A stretch of DNA of 64,000 nucleotides, taken from NCBI RefSeq assembly GCF_024349785.1, contig NZ_AP018818.1:248001-312000 (forward strand), read 5' to 3'. The notes beneath the pieces were generated by a model that saw only the letters and a list, made by a program, of their open reading frames with translations, did no database searches and was not told the DNA's origin. A program made the translations under genes and the position numbers. Shown piece by piece: positions 42,146 to 53,350 of this stretch. Source of the stretch: Sphingomonas bisphenolicum. Its GTDB lineage: Bacteria; Pseudomonadota; Alphaproteobacteria; Sphingomonadales; Sphingomonadaceae. Within the stretch, counting starts at the first letter, position 1. Each line of letters starts with the position of its first letter.

Positions 42146-43330
42146 TCAGATTAATTCGACGGCCATCGCCGTGGCTTCACCACCGCCAATGCACAGGCTG
42201 GCCACACCACGCTTCAGGCCGCGCGTTTCCAGCGCGGCAATCAAAGTCGCCAGGATGCGCGCGCCCGATGCGCCGATCGGATGACCGAGCGCGGTCGCGC
42301 CGCCATTGACGTTGATCCGGTCGTCCGGGATGCCCAGTTCCTTCGCGGCGATCATGGCGACCACGGCAAAGGCTTCGTTGACCTCGAACAGATCGACGTC
42401 CGCGACAGACCATCCGGCCCTTTCCAGCGCCTTGCGCATCGCGGGCACCGGCGCAGTGGTGAATTTGGACGGCTCATGCGCATGGCCGGCGGTCGCGATG
42501 ACCTTCGCCACCGTCTTGAGGCCCAGCCTTGCCGCCACGCTGGCGCGAGTCATGACTAGCGCCGCCGCGCCGTCCGAGATGGAGGAGGCGTTGGCCGCAG
42601 TGATGGTGCCGTCCTTGACGAAAGCGGGCTTGAGCGACGCGATCTTGTCGGGCTTGGCCTTGCCCGGCTGCTCGTCGGTATCGACGATCGTGTCGCCGCC
42701 CCGGCCCTTGACCATCACCGGCGTGATCTCACGCACGAAAGCGCCGCTGCCGATCGCGGCATTGGCGCGTTCGAGCGAGCGGATGGCATAGGCGTCCTGA
42801 TCCTCGCGCGTGAACTGATAGTCGCGCACCGCTTCCTCGGCGAAGACGCCCATCGCCTTGCCGGGTTCATAGGCGTCCTCCAGGCCATCCATCATCATCG
42901 TATCGATGATGCGGTCATGGCCGATGCGCGCACCGCCGCGATGCTTGGGCAGGGCGTAGGGCGCATTGGTCATGCTTTCCATACCGCCCGCGATCACGAT
43001 GTCGGCCGCGCCGCAGCTAAGCGCTTCATGCGCCATGATCGCGGCCTGCATGCCCGAACCGCACATCTTGTTGACAGTCGTAGCCTCCGTATTGAGGCCA
43101 AGACCCGCGCCCAGCGCCGCCTGTCGCGCTGGCGCCTGGCCCAGGCCAGCCGGCAGGACGCAGCCCATATAGATGCGGTCCACGGCATCGGCCGCCACGC
43201 CCGCGCGCTCGACCGCGGCCCTGACCGCCGCCGCGCCCAGATCGGTGGCCTTGACCGACGACAGTGCGCCCTGGAACCCGCCCATCGGCGTGCGGGCATA
43301 GCTGGCGATTACGACAGGATCATCCTGCAT
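42146..43330 (-). CDS. Acetyl-CoA C-acyltransferase (thiolase)
   Basis: 394 residues from the ATG at 43330 (GGAGAG 5 nt upstream); the open frame continues upstream only because it runs antisense-like through the dehydrogenase gene. Thiolase signatures: nucleophile Cys in NKMCGSGMQA (about residue 89), VNEAFAV, the His of NGGATALGHPIGASG, and the second Cys in SLCIGGGEATAM. It cleaves 3-oxoacyl-CoA with CoA, or condenses acetyl-CoA. Middle gene of the three-gene beta-oxidation operon, 20 bp after the acyl-CoA dehydrogenase stop. No enoyl-CoA hydratase is present in the operon, so that step must be encoded elsewhere. Confidence 0.9.
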   Translation of the reverse strand: MQDDPVVIASYARTPMGGFQGALSSVKATDLGAAAVRAAVERAGVAADAVDRIYMGCVLPAGLGQAPARQAALGAGLGLNTEATTVNKMCGSGMQAAIMAHEALSCGAADIVIAGGMESMTNAPYALPKHRGGARIGHDRIIDTMMMDGLEDAYEPGKAMGVFAEEAVRDYQFTREDQDAYAIRSLERANAAIGSGAFVREITPVMVKGRGGDTIVDTDEQPGKAKPDKIASLKPAFVKDGTITAANASSISDGAAALVMTRASVAARLGLKTVAKVIATAGHAHEPSKFTTAPVPAMRKALERAGWSVADVDLFEVNEAFAVVAMIAAKELGIPDDRINVNGGATALGHPIGASGARILATLIAALETRGLKRGVASLCIGGGEATAMAVELI

Positions 43331-43350
43331 GTTCACTCTCCATCCTGACC

Positions 43351-44475
43351 TTAAAGACTGCGCGCGATGACCATGCGCTGGATATCCGATGTACCTTCGT
43401 AAATCTGGCAGACGCGGACATCGCGGTATATTTTGGCGACGCCATATTCCTCCAGATAACCATAGCCGCCCAGAGTCTGCAGCGCACCGGACACGATCGC
43501 CTCGGCCGCTTCGGACGCGAACAGCTTGGCCATGGACGCTTCGGCCAGGCAGGGCAGGCCCGCATCCCTGGTCCGGGCGGCATGAAGGACCAACTGCCGC
43601 GCCGCTTCCAGCCGGGTGGCGAGGTCGGCAAGGCGAAAGCCCACCGCCTGATGATCGATGATCGCCCTGCCGAAGCTCTTGCGATCCTTGGCATAGGCGA
43701 CCGCGATCTCCAGCGCGGCCTGCGCCATGCCGACACATTGGGCGGCGATGCCGATGCGGCCCGTCTCCAGATTGGCGAGCGCGATGCGATAGCCCTGTCC
43801 GGGCCGGCCGATCAGCAGCTCATCCTCGACGAACATGTCGTCGAAACGCAGCGCGCAGGTGTCCGACGCGCCCTGCCCCAGCTTATGCTCGACCTTGTCC
43901 ACGCCATAACCGGGCCGGTCGGTCGGCACGAGGAAGACCGACAGGCCCTTCTTGCCGGCGTCGGGATCGGTCACTGCGACGATCATGACCAGGCCGGCGA
44001 TCTTGCCCGATGTGATGAACTGCTTGGAGCCGGTGATGCGCCAGCCGCCGTCCACCTTGGTCGCGCGGGTGCGCACCGCCGAGGCGTCGGACCCTGCATC
44101 GGCTTCGGTCAGCGCGAAGGCGCCGATCATGCGCCCGCCGATCAGGTCCGGCAGGAAGCGCGCCTTCTGCGCATCGCTGCCGTCCTTGAGCAGGCCGGAC
44201 ACAAGGATCGAATTCTGGATCGAAACGATGGTGGAGAGCGCGCCGTCGGCCGCGGCGATCTCCATCAGCGCCAGCGCATAGGATACGGCGTCGGCTTCCG
44301 CCCCGCCAAAGGCTTCGGGCGCCGTCATGCCCCACAGACCCAGGCCCGCCATCTCCCGGAACAGTTCGGGTGGATAGCCGCCTTCCGATTCGAAGCGGGC
44401 GCTGTGCGGGCGGATCGTCTCCTGCGCGAAGTCGCGCACCGTGTCGCGGATGGCGGCCTGAATCTCGGTCAGCAT
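43351..44475 (-). CDS. Acyl-CoA dehydrogenase
   Basis: 374 residues from the ATG at 44475 (MLTEIQAAIRDTVRDFAQETIRPH; GAGTGAG just upstream); two further ATGs lie 60 and 27 bp farther upstream but would extend into the putative TetR operator. FAD acyl-CoA dehydrogenase features: FALTEADAGSDASAVRT, WRITGSKQFITSG, and the C-terminal catalytic Glu in QIYEGTSDIQRMVIARSL. The Glu position in YEGTS is that of short/medium-chain and 2-methyl-branched-chain dehydrogenases. It makes the 2,3-enoyl-CoA that feeds the thiolase and SDR in the same operon. Expression is probably controlled by the divergent TetR regulator. Confidence 0.89.
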   Translation of the reverse strand: MLTEIQAAIRDTVRDFAQETIRPHSARFESEGGYPPELFREMAGLGLWGMTAPEAFGGAEADAVSYALALMEIAAADGALSTIVSIQNSILVSGLLKDGSDAQKARFLPDLIGGRMIGAFALTEADAGSDASAVRTRATKVDGGWRITGSKQFITSGKIAGLVMIVAVTDPDAGKKGLSVFLVPTDRPGYGVDKVEHKLGQGASDTCALRFDDMFVEDELLIGRPGQGYRIALANLETGRIGIAAQCVGMAQAALEIAVAYAKDRKSFGRAIIDHQAVGFRLADLATRLEAARQLVLHAARTRDAGLPCLAEASMAKLFASEAAEAIVSGALQTLGGYGYLEEYGVAKIYRDVRVCQIYEGTSDIQRMVIARSL

Positions 44476-44493
44476 AAACTCACTCGTATTTTC

Positions 44494-44509
44494 TATACTC
44501 ATAGGTATA
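44494..44509. promoter_or_regulatory. Dyad TATAC-N6-GTATA, candidate TetR operator
   Basis: TATAC (44494-44498) and GTATA (44505-44509) lie in the gap between the acyl-CoA dehydrogenase and the divergent TetR gene, at a place that would overlap both promoters. Confidence 0.4.
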
Positions 44510-44561
44510 TTGATTGTCCGGGAGTTTCTTGTCAATGCTCCAGGCTTGCAAGGAGATGCTG

Positions 44562-45209
44562 TTGCCCAAATCTGCCGTTCCCGTTTCAGCCGCCGCCGTT
44601 CCTTCCCCCTTCCGCAGCAAGGCGGAACGCGAGCATGACCGGGCGGAAAAGCGCGAAGCCGTGCTGCTGGCGGCAGTGCGGATGTTCAATGCGCGGGGCT
44701 ATCACGCCACGTCGCTGGACGATGTCGCGGCGAGCCTGGGCGTCAGCAAGCCGACCATCTATCATTATCTGGGCAATAAGGAGCAGGTGCTGGTCGAATG
44801 CGTCAATCGCGGCCTGTCGATGCTGCGCGAGGCCGCGGATGCGGCGGCCGGCGCGCCGGGGAGCGGCCATGACCGGCTACGCGCCTTCCTGCTGCGTTAT
44901 GCCTGCATCAATATGGACGATTTCGGCCGCTGCGTGATCCGCACCAATGAGGAGGTGCTGTCGATGGACAGCGCCATCCGCTTTCGCGCGCGCAAGCGGG
45001 AGATTGACGATGCGGTGCGGGGGCTGATCGCAGAGGGAGTCGCCGATGGGTCGATCGCGCCGGTCGATATCCGCTTTGCCTCCTTCGCGCTGGCGGGTGC
45101 GCTCAACTGGCCGGCGCGCTGGCATGATCCCGATGGGCCGCTCAGCCCGGAAGAGGTCGCGGAGAAGCTGGTCGATATCGCGCTGGGCGGCCTCACCCCG
45201 CGCCGCTGA
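44562..45209 (+). CDS. TetR-family regulator of the beta-oxidation cluster
   Basis: 215 residues if translation begins at TTG 44562, which lies 6 nt after AAGGAG (44550-44555). The ATG at 44556 touches that Shine-Dalgarno and cannot use it, and the ATG at 44535 has none; the start is therefore uncertain by up to nine codons. N-terminal HTH: RMFNARGYHATSLDDVAASLGVSKPTIYHYLGNKEQVL (about 40-75), with an alpha-helical ligand domain after it containing RCVIRTNEEVLSMDSAIRFRARKREID. Such regulators usually sense acyl-CoAs. It is divergent from the acyl-CoA dehydrogenase operon and probably represses it. It ends 3 bp before the convergent ligD stop. Confidence 0.87.
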   Translation: MPKSAVPVSAAAVPSPFRSKAEREHDRAEKREAVLLAAVRMFNARGYHATSLDDVAASLGVSKPTIYHYLGNKEQVLVECVNRGLSMLREAADAAAGAPGSGHDRLRAFLLRYACINMDDFGRCVIRTNEEVLSMDSAIRFRARKREIDDAVRGLIAEGVADGSIAPVDIRFASFALAGALNWPARWHDPDGPLSPEEVAEKLVDIALGGLTPRR

Positions 45210-45212
45210 GGA

Positions 45213-47714
45213 TCAGATGTCGGGCAATGCCTGCGCAGCGAAGCCCCAGCCCTTGAGGCTGGCCGCGCGTTCGACCAGCCTCGCCGCGTCGCCGATCGAA
45301 AAAGGATGCGCGTCCTTCATTCCGTCCAGCTCGTCCCAGTCTATCGGGATCGCCACCGGCGCGCCAGCGCGGGCGCGGGCCGAATAGGGCAGCACGGCGG
45401 TGCTGCCGCGCTGGTTACGCAGCCAGTCGATGAAGATCTTGTCCTTGCGCCTGGCCTTGCTCATGGTCGCGACGAAGCGATCCGGCTCGGCCGCACTCAG
45501 CGCCTGGGCGAAGCGAGACGCGAAATCCTTGTGCGTCTCCCAATCATGGCCCGGCGTCAGCGGCACCACGACATGCACCCCCTTACCCCCCGATAGCATG
45601 GCGAAGGAGACGAGGCCGATATCGGACAAACGTGCGCGAATGTCCTGCGCCGCGCCTTTCACCCGATCGAAATCCATGCCCTCATCGGGATCGAGGTCGA
45701 AGATCATCCGGTCGGGCCGCTCCACCGCATCGGTGCGGCTGGCCCAGCCGTGAAATTCGATCGTGCCCATTTGAACGCAGGCGAGCAGCCCTTCGGCATC
45801 CTCGACATAGATATAATCCTCGCTGCCGCCGTCCTTCTCGCGGATCGGCACCTGCCGCACCGCCTGGCCGAAGGCGCCGCTGTCATGTTTCTGGAAGAAG
45901 CATTTCTTCGCCCGCCCTTGCGGACAGCGGACCAGGCTGATCGGCCGGCGCGCGGCGAAGGGCAGCATCAGCGGCGCGACCGTGACATAATAATCCGCCA
46001 GTTCGCCCTTGGTCTGGTCGCTTTCGGGGAAGATGACGCGGTCGGGGTTGGTGATGCGGACGGCGGGAGCCGCTTTGGGCGCTGCGGCGGGCTTTTCGGG
46101 CGTGACCGCCTTCGCCGGCTTGTCGCTACGCAGGCCTAGGAAGCTGGCATGGCGCACCCGGCCGTCGGCGGTAAATTCGGCAAAGGCGATTTCGGCGACC
46201 AGCCTGGGTTTCAGCCAGGTCGCGCCGCGCGTTTCGGTCCGCGGCACGTCGACCGGCGCCTTGTCCGTTTCCAGCGGGGTCATCGCCTTGTCGAGCGTGG
46301 CCATCAGGTCCGCGTCGAAGCCGGTGCCGACCTTCCCCTTATAAACAAGCGCCTTGCCCTCATGCTGCGCCAGCAGCAGCGAGGCGAAGGGGCGCCCGCG
46401 CGCAGTGCTGGCGCTGCGGCCGATGATAACGAAATCCTGCCGGCGGGTGCATTTCACCTTCACCCAGTTACGCGTGCGGTCGCCGCGATAGGGCGCGTCG
46501 ATGCGCTTGGAGATGATCCCTTCCTGTCCGGCCTCACAGAGGGAGCGATATAAGGCTTCTCCCGCGCCGATCACATGGTCGGCAACCTGGACGGGTGGCT
46601 TCGCCGCTTTCAACAGGGCTTCCAGCCGTTCCTTCCGCTCGATCTGCGGCAGCGCCTTCATGTCCTGCCCCTCCAGCGCAAGCAGGTCGAAGGCGAAGAA
46701 ATGAAAGGGCGTATCGTCCCGCTGCGCGCCATGGCCGCGCTTGAGCACAGACTGGAGCGCGGAGAAGCTGGGATTGCCGTCTGGACCGAAGGCGACGATC
46801 TCCCCGTCGATCAGGGCGGGGGGAAGGTCCAGCGCCGCAATCGCCTTCACAAGCGGCTGGAACTTGGCGGTCCAGTCGAGCCCGTTGCGGGTGAAGATGC
46901 GTACCTGCTCCCCCGCCACCGCGGCGAGCGCGCGATAGCCGTCGAACTTGATCTCGTGCAGCCAGTTATTGCCCGCCGGCACATCATCCACAAGGGTTGC
47001 GAGCTGGGGCCTGGCGAAGGCGGGCGGCTTGGCTGCGGTCTTGCGCGGCTTGGTCACAACTTTTGCATTATGATCGCGCGCCGCCTGCATCTTGCCGGCA
47101 AAGACCTTGCCCTTGACCCCGGCGAGCGACTGGGCACCCGCCTTGTCCGCCGCGATCTCCGCCATCGAACGTCCGGTCAGCACGCTGGTCAACGCCCGTT
47201 CGACCAGTTGGTCGCCTTCGCCTGCCTCCGCGTCATCGATCTTGCGGAGCAGCCAGTTTTCGCGTTTTTCCTTTGGACGCCCTTTCATGCGGACGAGCAG
47301 CCACTCGCCTTTCATCCGCTCGCCATCCAGGGTGAAGTGCAAATGGCCTTTTTCCAGATCCTTGGCGCTCTTCCCTGCCATCGGCTGCCAGGTGCCGCGA
47401 TCCCAGAGCATCACCGTGCCGCCGCCATATTCGCCTTCGGGTATCAATCCCTCGAAATCGCCATAGCTTAACGGATGATCCTCGGTCCGCACCGCAAGGC
47501 GCTTGTCCGACGGGTCGATGCTCGGCCCCTTGGTCACGGCCCAGCTTTTGAGCACCCCGTCAATCTCCAGCCGGAAGTCCCAGTGCAGCCGGGTCGCATC
47601 ATGTTTCTGCACGACGAAGCTGTTGCCGCCCGTGCTGGCCATTTCGCCCTTCGGCTCGCGGGTGCGGGCGAAGTCCCGCTTGGCGTTGTAGGCGTCGAGC
47701 GGATTGCGAGCCAT
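45213..47714 (-). CDS. ligD: ATP-dependent DNA ligase LigD (PE-ligase-polymerase)
   Basis: 833 residues, full-length multifunctional LigD of bacterial non-homologous end joining. Order PE, LIG, POL. The phosphoesterase domain (about 25-160) keeps H38, H44 and D46 (QKHDATRLHWDFRLE). The ligase domain (about 225-530) has the adenylated Lys K256 in EIKFDGYRA. The polymerase/primase domain (about 560-833) carries LVRCPQGRAKKCFFQKH and the metal Asp pair in FDLDPDEGMDFDRV. With Ku it trims, fills and seals double-strand breaks. It starts 3 bp after the Ku stop, so the two are co-translated. Confidence 0.93.
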   Translation of the reverse strand: MARNPLDAYNAKRDFARTREPKGEMASTGGNSFVVQKHDATRLHWDFRLEIDGVLKSWAVTKGPSIDPSDKRLAVRTEDHPLSYGDFEGLIPEGEYGGGTVMLWDRGTWQPMAGKSAKDLEKGHLHFTLDGERMKGEWLLVRMKGRPKEKRENWLLRKIDDAEAGEGDQLVERALTSVLTGRSMAEIAADKAGAQSLAGVKGKVFAGKMQAARDHNAKVVTKPRKTAAKPPAFARPQLATLVDDVPAGNNWLHEIKFDGYRALAAVAGEQVRIFTRNGLDWTAKFQPLVKAIAALDLPPALIDGEIVAFGPDGNPSFSALQSVLKRGHGAQRDDTPFHFFAFDLLALEGQDMKALPQIERKERLEALLKAAKPPVQVADHVIGAGEALYRSLCEAGQEGIISKRIDAPYRGDRTRNWVKVKCTRRQDFVIIGRSASTARGRPFASLLLAQHEGKALVYKGKVGTGFDADLMATLDKAMTPLETDKAPVDVPRTETRGATWLKPRLVAEIAFAEFTADGRVRHASFLGLRSDKPAKAVTPEKPAAAPKAAPAVRITNPDRVIFPESDQTKGELADYYVTVAPLMLPFAARRPISLVRCPQGRAKKCFFQKHDSGAFGQAVRQVPIREKDGGSEDYIYVEDAEGLLACVQMGTIEFHGWASRTDAVERPDRMIFDLDPDEGMDFDRVKGAAQDIRARLSDIGLVSFAMLSGGKGVHVVVPLTPGHDWETHKDFASRFAQALSAAEPDRFVATMSKARRKDKIFIDWLRNQRGSTAVLPYSARARAGAPVAIPIDWDELDGMKDAHPFSIGDAARLVERAASLKGWGFAAQALPDI

Positions 47715-47717
47715 GGG

Positions 47718-48590
47718 TCAGGCGCTTTTGCGCTTCGCGGACGTGCGGGTCCTGGTCGCGGCCGCCTTGGCCGGCGCTTTTTTCGCGGGCGCAGCCTTCC
47801 CGCCGTCCCCGACCGATTTCTTGAGCGCGGCCATCAGATCGATGACATTGCCGCCCTTTGCACTGGCCGGTTCCTCGACATCCTCGATGACGCGCTTGCC
47901 CTTGGCCTTCTTCTTTTTCTCGATCAGCCGCTGGAGCGCATCGACATAGCGGTCGTGAAACTCCTCCGGCTTGAACGGCGCGGTCTTTTTTTCGATGATG
48001 GTGGTGGCGAGGTCGAGCAGGTCGGCGTCGGCCTTGTCATCGGGCAGGTTGCGGAAATAGGTCTGGGCGCGCGTCACCTCGTCGGCATAGCGCAAGACTT
48101 CGAGCACGAGACCGCGTCCGCAGGGCTTCAAGGAGACGAGCTGTTCGCGTCCGCGCACCGACAATTGGCCCAGCCCCACCTTCTTGGTCTGGCGCAGCGC
48201 GTCGCGCAGCACCGCATAGGCTTCTTCGGCCAGATCGTCGGCCGGGACGACGAAATAGGGTTTTTCATAATAAAGGACGTCGATCGCGTCGGATTCGACG
48301 AACTGCACCAGCTCCAGCGTCTTGCGGCTCTCGATCTTGACCGCCTCGATCTCTTCCTCTTCCAGCAGGACATAATTGCCCTTGGAGATTTCGAAGCCCT
48401 TGAAAATTTCGTCCCGGTCCACCGGCCCTACGCCCTGCACCACCTTCTCATAGCTGATCGGCTTGCCGGTCGGCTCATGGATTTGGCGAAAGCTGATCGC
48501 CGCGCCGGACCGGGTGGCGGGGTAGATTTCGACCGGGATCGATACCAGGGCCAGCCGAATCTGGCCCTGCCAATATGCGCGTGCTGCCAT
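47718..48590 (-). CDS. ku: Ku homodimeric end-binding protein
   Basis: 290 residues with GGAGGT 6 nt before the ATG. The bacterial Ku core (about 1-250) is clear: ARAYWQGQIRLALVSIPVEIYPATRSGAAISFRQIH, YEKPYFVVPAD and GLGQLSVRGREQLVSLKPCGRGLVLEVLRYADEVT. The C-terminus is a Lys/Ala-rich basic tail (GGKAAPAKKAPAKAAATRTRTSAKRKSA), as in many soil bacteria, which is thought to aid DNA binding. It loads on broken ends and recruits LigD, encoded immediately downstream. Confidence 0.93.
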   Translation of the reverse strand: MAARAYWQGQIRLALVSIPVEIYPATRSGAAISFRQIHEPTGKPISYEKVVQGVGPVDRDEIFKGFEISKGNYVLLEEEEIEAVKIESRKTLELVQFVESDAIDVLYYEKPYFVVPADDLAEEAYAVLRDALRQTKKVGLGQLSVRGREQLVSLKPCGRGLVLEVLRYADEVTRAQTYFRNLPDDKADADLLDLATTIIEKKTAPFKPEEFHDRYVDALQRLIEKKKKAKGKRVIEDVEEPASAKGGNVIDLMAALKKSVGDGGKAAPAKKAPAKAAATRTRTSAKRKSA

Positions 48591-48759
48591 GTGACCACCT
48601 CCGCCGGCATCAGCGCCCGGTCGAGGCGGAAGTTCCTTAAGACGCTGTAGCGATCGGCGTCATCACCCCGCCTTCCACTGATATTATCGATCAGACAGAG
48701 CGATATTCCCGGCTTTGTTCGACTGGGCTATGCTCCTACAAAATGCCGCAGGGACTTGA

Positions 48760-50979
<2,220 letters not shown>

Positions 50980-50997
50980 TTGAGACAGGGAGTTGGA

Positions 50998-51035
50998 CAG
51001 TTCGCAGCGCTTTTACGGCGCTGCGAACTGTTCCA
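50998..51035 (+). terminator. Rho-independent terminator of katG
   Basis: CAGTTCGCAGCGC (50998-51010) pairs perfectly over 13 bp with GCGCTGCGAACTG (51018-51030) around a 7-nt loop, followed by TTCCATTTTA. Confidence 0.85.
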
Positions 51036-51153
51036 TTTTATCGAACATTTTGATTGATTTTATCGGTCTGAACAGGAAAGCTGGCAAGCGCTAGACAGGT
51101 CTTCAACAGGGCGACGCCATCCCGGCGACCTCCGCCCCATGAGGAGACAGACA

Positions 51154-51852
51154 ATGATCGAACTACGCCCCTTCGACAGTCTCGGCGGCGACAATCATGG
51201 CTGGCTGAACGCCAAGCATCATTTTTCCTTCGCCGGCTATCATGATCCCGCCCGGATGCACTGGGGCAATCTGCGTGTCTGGAACGACGACACGATCCAG
51301 CCCCACACCGGCTTCCCGCCGCATCCGCATCGCGACATGGAAATCATCACCTATGTCCGCGAAGGCGCGATCACCCATGAGGACAGCCTGGGCAACAAGG
51401 GCCGCACCGAGGCCGGCGACGTCCAGGTGATGAGCGCAGGCACCGGCATCCGCCATTCGGAATATAATCGCGAAGATGTGACGACGACGATCTTCCAGAT
51501 CTGGATCGTCCCGACCCGCCAGGGCGATGCACCCAGTTGGGGCGCTCGCCCCTTTCCCAAGGGCGAACGGTCCGGCCAGTTCGTGACGCTGGCGTCAGGC
51601 TACGACAATGACGACGACGCGCTGCCGATCCGCACCGATGCGCGGGTGGTCGCCGCGACGCTGAAGGCCGGCGAAAGCGCCGACTATCCGATCGGCGCCG
51701 ACCGCAAGGCCTATCTGGTCCCGGCGACCGGTGCGATCGAGATTGACGGGCAGCGGGTCAACGCCCGCGACGGCGCGGCGATCAGCGACCTGGCCGTCAT
51801 CCGCGTGACCGCGATCGAGGATAGCGAGATCGTGCTGGTCGACGCCGCCTGA
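51154..51852 (+). CDS. Pirin family protein
   Basis: 232 residues from the ATG at 51154 (AGGAG 7 nt upstream). Bicupin of the pirin/YhhW type. The N-terminal cupin holds the metal ligands: FPPHPHRDMEIITYV (two His), ITHEDSLGN (His, Glu region) and GTGIRHSEYN. The C-terminal cupin (about 140-232) is shorter. Family members include quercetinases and redox-linked regulatory proteins; function here is unassigned. It stands alone, convergent with uxuB (2 bp between stops). Confidence 0.85.
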   Translation: MIELRPFDSLGGDNHGWLNAKHHFSFAGYHDPARMHWGNLRVWNDDTIQPHTGFPPHPHRDMEIITYVREGAITHEDSLGNKGRTEAGDVQVMSAGTGIRHSEYNREDVTTTIFQIWIVPTRQGDAPSWGARPFPKGERSGQFVTLASGYDNDDDALPIRTDARVVAATLKAGESADYPIGADRKAYLVPATGAIEIDGQRVNARDGAAISDLAVIRVTAIEDSEIVLVDAA

Positions 51853-51854
51853 TA

Positions 51855-53330
51855 TCAGGCCGGCAGGGGCGCCATGGCCATGACGGTGGCCATGGCGCCC
51901 TTGTCTTCGAGACTCGACAGATGCGCGGTCAGCAGGTCGGCGAACACGGCATCCCTCCGCAGCGCCGGGGGCATCACGGCGTCGAGCGACAGCATTGCAC
52001 GCACCCGGCCTGCCGCGTCGCCCTGCCCGGCCAGCAACGCTGCGATCCGGTCGGCAAGCGGATCGTCCACGACATGGGGCTGGCCCAGATCGTTCACCCC
52101 AGCCTGCCATCTGATCCAGGCGGCGACGCCCAGCGCCAGAGCGCCGACCCCCTGCCCCACCGCGCGGCGGTCCGCGATCGTCGCCAGCAGCCGCTGGGGG
52201 AGTTTCTGCGATCCATCCATGGCGATCTGCCGGGTGCGATGCATCAAAGCCCCATTGTCGAAGCGCGCCATCAGGTTGCGGCGATAGGCGGAGACATCCA
52301 GTTCCGCCGGCGGCGACAACGTGGTTTCGGTTTCGTCCCACAGCCGCTCGACATAGGCGCGCATCGCCGACCGTTCGAGCGCTTCATGGACATGGGCGAT
52401 GCCGGCGAGGCCGCCGAGATAGGCGATGGCGCTATGCGCGCCGTTGAGCAGGCGCAGCTTGGCTTCCTCCCATGGCGCAACCGCCATGGCGATCTGGACC
52501 CCCGCGCCGAAATCGGGGCGCGGGCCGCAAAACTTGTCCTCGATCACCCATTGGGTGAAGGGCTCTGTCTTGACCAGCGCCTGGTCGACCAAGCCGCAAT
52601 CGCGGGCGAAGGCGGCGACATCCTCCGCCGTCGTGGCGGGGACGATGCGGTCGACCATGGTTTCGGGGAAAGCGCACTCCGTCGCGATCCAGTCCGCCAG
52701 AGCGGGATCGTGCCGCTGCGCCAGGGCGATCACCGCGCCGCGCAGCCTGTGGCCGTTGCGCGGCAGATTGTCGCAGGAAATGGCGGTGAAGGGCCCCAAT
52801 CCCCTGGCCCTTCGCTGCGCCAGCGCCGCCACCAGGAAACCCGGCGCAGTGACCGGCGCGGCGAGGCTGGCGAGATCGGCCGCCAGATCGGCATCGTCCG
52901 CCAGCAGCGCGCCAGTTGCGGGATCGAGCTTATAGCCCTTCTCGGTCACGGTCAGCGTCACGATATGGGTGTCGGCATCGGCCAGCATCGCGACCACTGC
53001 GGCGGGGTCTTCGCGCGCGACCGAGACATCCAGCACGGCACCGATCAGGCGCGTTGCGACATCGGCGCCGTCGCGCACCAGCAGATGATAGAGGCCGTCC
53101 TGCGGCGCCATCTGGTCGCGCACGCCCGGCGAGCGAAGCGATACCGCGCGGATGCCCCAGCGCAGGTCGCCCGCGCCCAGCACATCGTCGAACATCACCG
53201 CCTGATGCGCACGGTGGAACGCGCCGATGCCCAGATGGACGACGCCGGCTTTCACCTGCGCGCGGTCATAAGCGGGGCGGACGATGGTATCGGGCACAGC
53301 GGCCAACGTGCCGGACGATAGGCGGGGCAT
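51855..53330 (-). CDS. uxuB: Mannitol dehydrogenase family protein, probable D-fructuronate reductase
   Basis: 491 residues. Long-chain polyol dehydrogenase signatures: VVHLGIGAFHRAHQAVMFDD (nucleotide-binding N-terminus), TVTEKGYKLD, ISCDNLPRNG, AFPETMVDRIVPATT, KTEPFTQWVIEDKF and the active-site LLNGAHSAIAYLG. The neighbouring altronate/mannonate-type dehydratase and broken uronate isomerase point to fructuronate (or tagaturonate) reduction to mannonate (or altronate) with NADH. It is 20 bp downstream of the dehydratase gene in the same operon. Mannitol 2-dehydrogenase activity is the alternative; context favours hexuronate use. Confidence 0.85.
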   Translation of the reverse strand: MPRLSSGTLAAVPDTIVRPAYDRAQVKAGVVHLGIGAFHRAHQAVMFDDVLGAGDLRWGIRAVSLRSPGVRDQMAPQDGLYHLLVRDGADVATRLIGAVLDVSVAREDPAAVVAMLADADTHIVTLTVTEKGYKLDPATGALLADDADLAADLASLAAPVTAPGFLVAALAQRRARGLGPFTAISCDNLPRNGHRLRGAVIALAQRHDPALADWIATECAFPETMVDRIVPATTAEDVAAFARDCGLVDQALVKTEPFTQWVIEDKFCGPRPDFGAGVQIAMAVAPWEEAKLRLLNGAHSAIAYLGGLAGIAHVHEALERSAMRAYVERLWDETETTLSPPAELDVSAYRRNLMARFDNGALMHRTRQIAMDGSQKLPQRLLATIADRRAVGQGVGALALGVAAWIRWQAGVNDLGQPHVVDDPLADRIAALLAGQGDAAGRVRAMLSLDAVMPPALRRDAVFADLLTAHLSSLEDKGAMATVMAMAPLPA

Positions 53331-53350
53331 GGCATGATCCTACAATTAGG

